A DNA stretch of 64,000 bases from Scortum barcoo. Lineage: Eukaryota > Chordata > Actinopteri > Centrarchiformes > Terapontidae. Shown here piece by piece: positions 57,073-64,000 of this stretch. The notes under the pieces were generated by a model. It was not told the origin of the DNA. It ran no database searches and was given only the letters and a program-made list of their open reading frames with translations. Positions within the stretch are counted from its first letter, which is position 1. Each line of letters begins with the position of its first letter. Where the stretch lies: the NCBI GenBank assembly GCA_023238725.1, contig CM041552.1:12625147-12689146 (forward strand), in the 5' to 3' direction. A program made the translations under genes and the position numbers.

Positions 57073-57416
57073 TTGATCTTACGATCTCAGAACGTGAGCA
57101 AGACGATTACCAAAAATGACGTGACTTGATTCTTGGCTTGGTTCAGAACAGGAACTTGACGCAAGAACAAGGACAACAATCTGGCAACGAGACAGGGGAA
57201 ACGCAGACAATATATACACATGAGGTAATGGGGAACAGGTGGAAACAATCAGGGCGGGGCAGACAATCTCACAAGGCGGGAAACACACAAGGGCAGGAAG
57301 TTAAGGGACCTGAAACGAGAGGAGAGTTAGGGATTTCAAAATAAAACAGACAAGCCAGAACAGGAAACAGAAAACGTGACTGACATGAAACTTAACAAAC
57401 CTGACGAAACATAACA
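56991..57416 (-). repeat. 5' LTR of the sushi-type element
   Basis: Plus text TGTAACGCTGACGC ... ACATAACA, then GATGG. Differs from the 3' LTR at about six substitutions and four short indels visible by eye. TATA box on the minus strand near 57,214. Confidence 0.93.
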
Positions 57417-57421
57417 GATGG

Positions 57422-59099
57422 TAAAAGGTTTACAATTGTCCTGCATGGGTAAAAGCAGACCCGTAGGCAACTTGGTCAATACTGAGAGAAAAACAATGAC
57501 TCCAACACATATCATATTCAGAACTACTTAAGCACTGAAGAAATGTCTTTTAAGACAGATGAATGTGTGAATGCAATACAGTCAGAGCAGAACATGCCAC
57601 ATCTGGCATCACGCACGCATCAGCATGTGAAACCAAAATGCTGTCTATAGTTTAGCTCTGTTCTGGGAAGACCGCCCACAAAATGTAATCACATCCAATT
57701 CTTTCCAGCTGTTCCCATACACACACCTCCCCTCTAAATTTGTTAGCTTTGTTAGTCTACCCTGTGGTTCAAGTGGGGAGACGGATCATATTAATTTTCC
57801 ATTTAAATGAAAGGAAGGTAGTGTGCTTGCTGACAGTTGAGAGACAACAAGAGGGTAAACACTGAGGGCATCATCAGAGGAGGATGCCTCATTATCATAC
57901 TGCTCAACATCATCACATTGTCACAACACATTCTCCTCTATGTCACCTTCATGGTCAAAGAGATGTGACAACACCTCATTGACAGAAAACCTTTTCTTAG
58001 AAGAACCAGACTCCTAACTCTTTACTCCCTAACCAGCATGATGTAGGTGTTGCATGTGCTCATGGCTTCATCCTGACCTAAACTTTGGAAACTGCTTCAG
58101 TCTGATAGCAAGAGTGCAGGCTTTCTGCACTCTTGAGTCACTGCTTTGACTCAGTCAAGAGTCAAAGCAGTGTAATGAAGTTAAACTCAGAAACTGCTTT
58201 GCCAGCACATCTAAAGTGGAGATGTGTGAACATGTCTCCCAGCCACTTGCTGATTGAGAGATAGATGACTTTGCCTTGATCCTGCGTGGGAGTGAGAGAG
58301 TGCCACCAAAAATACTTGATGAAGATGCCTCCACAGAGGACTAAAAACCTTCGTCTCTGCTGTTCCACATACCAATCCTGACCTTCCTTTCCTTTCTCTC
58401 CTCTAGAACATTATTGTGCCTGGCCATAGGTGAAACCTTTTTTCTGTGAAAATTTTATTGCCTAGTTGGTTTTCAAAAGGTATTCCCTCGTATATTATCA
58501 CATAGCCTGACAATAAAATGTAGTAGCAAGTAGACAAGTATTCCACTTGTGATTCTAAGTACTTTCTTAGGTGCTGAATAAGGTGATTTTCAAAAATGTA
58601 TCAAAATGTATCCATTTAGTGATCTCCTGTGTTTCCAAAATTAGTGTGTTTATAATAGGGTAATAATAGTCTACCACAACTTAATATATTTATATTATAA
58701 TAATATGCTATGAATCCCGCAAAATAAAGCCAGGGACTTGTTGCATGTATACAGTTTTCTGTGAATCCATGCACTAACAGCTTGCTTGAAATATTTTCAT
58801 CTCCTGCTAGATGGCCTTAAGCAATCATAGGAAGGAAACCACAAGGCGTTGATGCAAGTCTCTCTCTTTCTCATGGCTTTTTATAGGTTACTTAGAGGTG
58901 ATAAGTTCATTGCAGGAAAAGAATCCATTGTTTCTTTGATCCGACAGACTAACGAGGATGAGGAAAGGAATGATTTTTTTGGCGTCTCTTCTATGACTCA
59001 CTATCTAAGAGGTCAAACAGCAGCCAGCTAACAGCTAATAAGAGCCCCTGTTTGCCTCGGAGGAGGAAAAACACAAGTTTCAGCCTATACTGTAGCCCA
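57422..59099. other. Non-coding; holds a tandem hairpin pair
   Basis: Host-like flank of the sushi-type insertion. No coding frame with motifs; the 60-codon frame at 58,849-59,031 starts from a non-ATG codon and is unrecognised. The hairpin pair at 58,109-58,172 is listed separately. Confidence 0.4.
58109..58172. repeat. Two adjacent perfect hairpins with AP-1 motifs
   Basis: Hairpin A: CAAGAGTGCAG (58,109-58,119), loop GCTTT, then CTGCACTCTTG (58,125-58,135). Hairpin B: CACTGCTTTGACTC (58,139-58,152), loop AGTCAA, then GAGTCAAAGCAGTG (58,159-58,172). Stems of 11 and 14 bp are perfect and only 3 nt apart. TGAGTCA and TGACTCA, consensus AP-1 sites, occur at 58,134-58,140 and 58,147-58,153. 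Confidence 0.85.
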
Positions 59100-59540
59100 T
59101 GCACATTCTGTTTTCTGTTTTATTTTTTAATCTCTAATCTCTCTTGTCATTTCACTTCCAGCCCTTTTGTGTGTCCTGACTGCTTCATTATTTCCACCTG
59201 GGTCTTCATTCATCCTCCCCTAATTGTTGTCATGAGCCTCCCAGGTATATTATTTCCTCTGCCCCTGTGCTAGTTTATTTTTGTTCTGTTTGTTCATTGC
59301 TTTCCAGTAGTTTTATTGAATCCTGAGATTTTACCTACCTCGCACACTCTAGTTCCCATGTCTTCCTAACATGCTACCACTCCCCAAGTCTCTCTCTCTC
59401 TCACATTCTCTCTTTTCTGTCTCTCTGTTATTGTGTAACTGGAGACAGATGTACAGGAATCAGAGAGCCCCACCTACTACCACCTGTTCCATAAGACATC
59501 TACACTGAACCTTGCCACATCCATGTTGCCAGATCGTAGT
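59100..59540 (+). repeat. Strongly diverged sushi-type LTR-like sequence
   Basis: Scattered matches in the same order as the family-1 LTRs: TCTTGTCATTTCACTTCCAG, TTATTTCCACCTGG, and ATGTTGCCAGATCGTAG near 59,523, which holds the GCCAGATCGT block. No boundaries or internal region can be set. Could be an old solo LTR. Confidence 0.3.
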
Positions 59541-60797
59541 CACTATGTCAGTTCGTCTATGCTTCAATCCTTTTTACGCTTGTTTTTTGTTGTTTGTTGC
59601 TTTTTCCTAAACCTAACAACTTTTTCCTCTTGTCTGCTCTGACTCTGTTCCCTGCCTCCAGTCCTTGGTTGTGCCAGCCCTGCTCCTCTTCCTGGATGTG
59701 TACAGCTTTTCCAGATCCCCACTTTGGACTTGCCTCTTCTCGCCACATTCCTGGCAGCTTTACTATCAGCCTCAGCCCAGGTTACCAGCTACCAGCCCAA
59801 GCCTCCTCCGGGCTGCACCCTCTCTTCTGTTACGGTTGGACCGGGAAAGGCAGAGGCAGAACACAAGGGTTTTGGTGAGACACAGCTCTTGACCAAACTA
59901 AGTATCCCTGACCAACAACACGTTGCAGCATCAGTTCACGAAGTCTGATGCCCTATCTTTCCCTGGTCCAGTTCTTATTACAGTTATACAAAGGCAATGA
60001 CGTATATAAATTGTATCTTCTTCTGATTGGTCGTTCTTCCTCAGCATGCTGTCTCCTCGTGTTATTCGACTCCATCCACATGATCATTCTGTGAGCTGTG
60101 CCTATCTGCAACAAGAAGAAGCACAATTACAAGGCCACACTTTCCCCTCCCAATACCTCTTCTGCATTCCTTGATTTCACTCCCCAGCAGCTCTGAATAT
60201 TATCTATGTCCCCAGCAGTGTTGTTTTTCATACTTTGCTAATTGTCTTATTCACTCTGTTACTGACTGCTCTCTTCAGTGTCTGACCCGTCTCATGTTTA
60301 CACAACTTACAATCATTTCTAAGCACAACAAGATTAATTTATTCTATCAAAACATAGCATGTTGTTTCCTAGTCATCTGCTAAGCATTAAAGGTACGATT
60401 TGTAAGCATATATTCCAACAGGATGATAACAACCACATTTGTCAATTAGCCGGTCACAGGAGAGTCAGCCATGCCTCCGTTAAATAAATTCCCACTAAAC
60501 TATTCCTGTTGGAATCTGCATTTGGATTCACCAGTTCAGCCCCCTGGCAACACTTCCACAGTTTTCAGTTTGTTGCTTTTACATTCAGTCTTCCACTGTG
60601 TCTTGAGCCTTCTCTGTGTCTGAGTGCCTGACATTACCAGAATCATTCCATTACAATGTGACCTTTACAGACTTGGCAAAGAACAGGGCTCTATACTCTG
60701 CCTGTCGGGCTGGAGCTTGAGAAATATGGCAGTGACCCACATTTCCTTTCCTTTCTCACAGAACAACTGGTCGATAACTGATATATAAAAAAATATA
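59541..60797. other. Non-coding, nothing recognised
   Basis: Three overlapping Pro/Ser-rich frames at 59,594-59,948 are mutually shifted and lack a motif; they might be old gag-like sequence next to the diverged LTR, but I cannot support that. The rest is AT-rich. Confidence 0.35.
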
Positions 60798-62028
60798 CAC
60801 TGCTCAAAAAAATAAAGGGAACACTAAAATAACAAATCCTAGATCTGAATGAATGAAATATTCTTATTAAATACTTTATTCTTTACATAGTTGAATGTGC
60901 TGACAACAAAATCACACAAAAATTATCAATGGAAATCAAATTTGTTAACCCATGAAGGTCTGGATTTGGAGTCACACTCAAAATTAAAGTGGAAAAACAC
61001 ACTACAGGCTGATCCAACTTTGACGTAGACCTGGACTAAAGCATCCGCCAACTCCTGGACCGTCTGTGGTACAACGTGGCATTGGTGGATGGAGCGAGAC
61101 ATGATGTCCCAGATGTGCTCAATTGGATTCAGGTCTGGGGAACGGGCGGGCCAGTCCATAGCATCAATGCCTTTGTCTTGCAGGAACTGGTGACACCAGT
61201 CATGCTGGAGGATGTTGCAGGCAGCAGAACGTTCTCCACGGCGTCTCCAGACTCTGTCACGTCTGTCACATGTGCTCAGTGTGAACCTGCTTTCATCTGT
61301 GAAGAGCACAGGGCGCCAGTGGCGAATTTGTCCAATCTTGGTGTTCTCTGGCAAATGCCAAACGTCCTGCACGGTGTTGGGCTGTAAGCACAACCCCCAC
61401 CTGTGGACGTCGGGCCCTCATACCACCCTCATGGAGTCTGTTTCTGACCGTTTGAGCAGACACATGCACATTTGTGGCCTGCTGGAGGTCATTTTGCAGG
61501 GCTCTGGCAGTGCTCCTCCTGTTCCTCCTTGCACAAAGGCAGGAGGTAGCGGTCCTGCTGCTGGGTTGTTGCCCTCCTACGGCCTCCTCCACGTCTCCTC
61601 CGATCGTCTGGCCTGTCTCTGGTAGCGCCTCCATGCTCTGGACACTACGCTGACAGACACAGCAAACCTTCTTGCCACAGCTCGCATTGATGTGCCATCC
61701 TGGATGAGCTGCACTACCTGAGCCACTTGTGTGGGTTGTAGACTCCGTCTCATGCTACCACTAGAGTGAAAGCACCGCCAGCATTCAAAAGTGACCAAAA
61801 CATCAGCCAGAAAGCATAAGGAACTGAGAAGTGGTCTGTGGTCACCACCTGCAGAACCACTCCTTTATTGGGGGTGTCTTGCTAATTGCCTATAATTTCC
61901 ACCTGTTGTCTATTCCATTTGCACAACAGCATGTGAAGTAAGTAAGTGGACAGTTTGATTTCACAGAAGTGTGATTGACTTGGAGTTACATTGTGTTGTT
62001 TTAAGTGTTCCCTTTATTTTTTTGAGCA
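60798..62028 (-). mobile_element. Tc1-like transposon with both terminal repeats
   Basis: Left end CACTGCTCAAAAAAATAAAG and right end GTTCCCTTTATTTTTTTGAGCA are inverted copies, each next to TA; the outermost three or so bases of the right end are lost. About 1.23 kb. It is the best-preserved DNA transposon here, but its transposase is broken. The family is shared by many fish. Confidence 0.93.
60926..61753 (-). pseudogene. Tc1 transposase with internal deletion and frameshifts
   Basis: Starts at an ATG at 61,753 with MRRSLQPTQVAQVVQLIQDG and an HTH (TSMRAVARRFAVSVSVVSRA). The second HTH is at 61,634-61,400 (NVHVSAQTVRNRLHEGGMRA). In another frame the first catalytic Asp lies in LFTDESRFTLS and the third acidic residue in WPARSPDLNPIEHIWDIM. 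Only about 60 residues separate them; Tc1 enzymes have over 120, so ~65 residues including the second catalytic Asp are gone. The C-terminus is also replaced by unrelated sequence. Confidence 0.88.
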
Positions 62029-63246
62029 TATCTTCAATAATACACACAGTGTTTGTGTGCTATGTTAGTAATACTTGATGCCAGGATGGATCACACAAAA
62101 AGCAACAAAAAACAACAAAACAACAAATGCAATTTTGTGGTGTTTTTTTATTGTCTTTTCTGCTACTTTCTTATTCAGATTCTTGTTCTCCTTAAAAGAA
62201 ATAGACCAAAACTTGGCTTCCACTTAAGGAAATTGGTAACAAGAAGAAGTTGGTACTGTTCTAATGACGGACCACCACCAACAACAACAACAAAAAAATC
62301 CAGTACTATTTCAGGACTAATACAGCACTAATATGACAAGGGGCATAACCCTAACCCTCTATGGAGAAAACAAACAAACAAACAAAAAAACACATTCACA
62401 ACACTACCCTGTGCACAGTACTTGTGCTAACTTATCAACTAAGAAATCACTTCTTTTTAAAGTGGATTTACAAAAAGGTGTCCATGCTGCTAAATTCATT
62501 AAACAAAGCAAAAATACAAAACACAGAATCTCAAATGTTCATCAGTTACCTAATTCACAGATAATGAGCTTCAGTGGCCCACATGTATTGTTCTTAAACT
62601 TAACAACTGAATAAAATGTGGATTTTGACAAGTATATCTTATGCCACTGGACCAACATACTGCTACATTTGACTAAGTAATTCTTAAACAACATGAAAAC
62701 TCAGACAACTCATACGTACTCACTGTTGGCAACAGCAGATGCTCCCAGTAAAATACCGCATTTTGCTGTCATTTCTATTTTACCAGAGCTGTCTGACAAC
62801 TTCACAAGCACACTGCTCTAAGAGACGGTGAAATAACCCTGCTATTCAAAGTCAACATAAACAGCAGCATTGCTACTGCGGAGAGTTTCATTTTGTTTCC
62901 TCCATATATTCATATATATGTATGCTTTAACCACCTGGCTGCATTCTGCCCTGCTCAACTGTCCACATCCTCTGTGGCAGAGTAACTTTTCTTTACCTCG
63001 TTAAGGGCTTCTCTGAAAAACACAGTTCTCAAACTTGCAAGGACATGAGATTCCACTGCACGGCTTAGTTACAGGGACTGTAAAACTCATCTGGGCTCAT
63101 GATGTGGGTTTGGATGACTTTCTGCATTTATTCTTTTAGTCCTGCCTTGAGCAAATATTGGAAACTGGACTGAGGATTCAGTTTCTGCCCCTAATTCTCT
63201 CCTGTGACTTCCTCCCTCTAAGTCTCTGACTGTTGTCCCTGACTTG
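62029..63246. other. Non-coding, nothing recognised
   Basis: AT-rich, with short (AAC)n and (CCA/AAC)n tracts near 62,100 and 62,270-62,300. Frames lack motifs. Confidence 0.4.
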
Positions 63247-63480
63247 TCCCGTCGTGTGTGTTAAGTTTTCATGTCTGTCATGTCTGTTTCTTGTTCTGGC
63301 TTGTCTGTTTTATTTTGAAAGTACTAATCTTCCCTCTCATTTCAGGTCCCTTTACTTTCTGCCATTGTGTGTTTTCCCTGCCCTGATTGTTTCCGCCTTT
63401 TTCTCATTACCTCACGTGTATATGTTGTCTGTGTTTCCGCTGTGTCATTGCTAGATTGCCATGTTTGCTTTGTTGATCCA
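63247..63480 (+). repeat. Diverged sushi family-1 LTR fragment
   Basis: Collinear pieces in plus orientation: TGTTCTGGCTTGTCTGTTTT (with one difference), CTCTCATTTCAGGTCCCTTTACTT, CCCTGATTGTTTCCGCC, GTGTATATGTTGTCTGTGTTTCC, then ATTGCTAGATTGCC where the self-primer block would be. Both termini are missing. Confidence 0.7.
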
Positions 63481-64000
63481 GCCTGAACCAATCATATTCT
63501 GACTCAGTCTTTTTTTCTGGGATTTAGGACTGGTGGAAACACATGGTCTAAAGGCCTACTCTGTCCACCCTCTTCACTGGCTCTCCTTAAAAAGACTTGC
63601 TTGGTGCATACTTGGTTAGAGTGGTTAGAGTTTTGAGACTCTGATGTCGTCCACAGCTGCTCTGGGGGCAGTGGCTGAGTCAGAGAGAGTCCACTGGGGC
63701 AAACCAGAGGACCTCAACTCTGAGGACAACAGTAAATAGGCCGAATGCTGTGCAATACTGTACACAGATTTTTTTATAGCTTCAAAAATATGTATTTTAA
63801 CATATTTATATAACTCAATTATCTCAATACTAATACTTACACAGTAATAATACTTAAGTAATAACATTGTCAAGCTTCATTTTGCACAGGAATAAAAACA
63901 AAAGTAGGTTACTGCAGATTAGTAATGCCCAAGTATATAGGTATCAATTATTTATGTCAACATAAACTTTGACTTGTGCTGACAGGATTCATGAGTCTTC
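63481..64000. other. Non-coding, nothing recognised
   Basis: AT-rich to the window edge. The 82-codon minus-strand frame at 63,625-63,873 has no motif. Confidence 0.35.

Larger units (their letters stand above)
42970..57416 (-). mobile_element. Complete sushi/Tf1-type chromovirus, split by a nested element
   Basis: LTRs at 42,970-43,400 and 56,991-57,416 are flanked by GATGG on both outer sides (42,965-42,969; 57,417-57,421), so both ends of one insertion are preserved. On the minus strand the order is 5' LTR, primer-binding site, gag with CCHC knuckle, protease, RT, RNase H, integrase, chromodomain, PPT, 3' LTR. The nested element at 46,707-55,900 separates gag from protease. Without it the element is about 5.25 kb, the usual size for the sushi group. 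The two LTRs differ at roughly 10 visible places, so the insertion is older than the nested one. All coding parts carry frame changes. Confidence 0.93.

Noticed and set aside
59594..59948. Three overlapping Pro/Ser-rich frames
   Set aside because: Mutually shifted, no recognisable domain; could be old gag, but I cannot support it.
62345..62356. CCCTAACCCT as telomere-like sequence
   Set aside because: Only about two repeat units; no interstitial telomere tract.

Overview
The window reads as transposon-rich teleost fish DNA, most likely from a percomorph. It carries one recognisable host gene with a splice site, fish-type Tc1/mariner, LINE, Ty3/gypsy and endogenous retrovirus (ERV) sequences, and AT-rich non-coding DNA. 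There is no bacterial-style operon, CRISPR array or RNA gene that I can support.

Layout. Positions 1-7,850 are non-coding with a few old repeat fragments. Positions 7,851-~10,020 hold gemin7 on the minus strand (SMN complex subunit): one main coding exon, a ~1.7 kb intron carrying a Tc1 fragment, and a short first exon beside a perfect NRF1-type palindrome. Positions 10,776-18,990 hold a truncated Tc1 element, a partial sushi-type LTR retroelement on the plus strand and a 5'-truncated LINE. Positions 19,300-23,830 hold a candidate two-exon plus-strand transcript that converges on a decayed minus-strand coding region with its own polyadenylation signal. Positions 25,376-26,603 are another Tc1 relic.

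Positions 27,190-42,300 are a graveyard of LTR elements, all with internal parts on the minus strand. They comprise a broken Ty3/gypsy (27.4-31.3 kb), two solo LTRs with perfect 5-bp target duplications, a third LTR, a Tc1 fragment, and a fish ERV whose env region holds two tandem immunoglobulin-like segments. Positions 42,970-57,416 are a complete sushi/Tf1-type chromovirus bounded by LTRs and a GATGG duplication. A second, younger Ty3/gypsy element (46,707-55,900, ~1.5 kb LTRs, 1,335-codon gag-pol frame, PNMA-like Gag) is inserted inside it. Positions 57,417-64,000 are mostly non-coding, with a tandem perfect-hairpin pair, a Tc1 element with both ends, and LTR fragments.

The sushi-type elements show the logic of self-primed reverse transcription. 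An 11-nt block just after the 5' LTR is complementary to the predicted start of the element's own RNA. A second family at 15.8-16.7 kb has a different block that is again self-complementary. The only gene likely to serve the host is gemin7. Nearly all other coding sequence is mobile-element derived and mostly broken.
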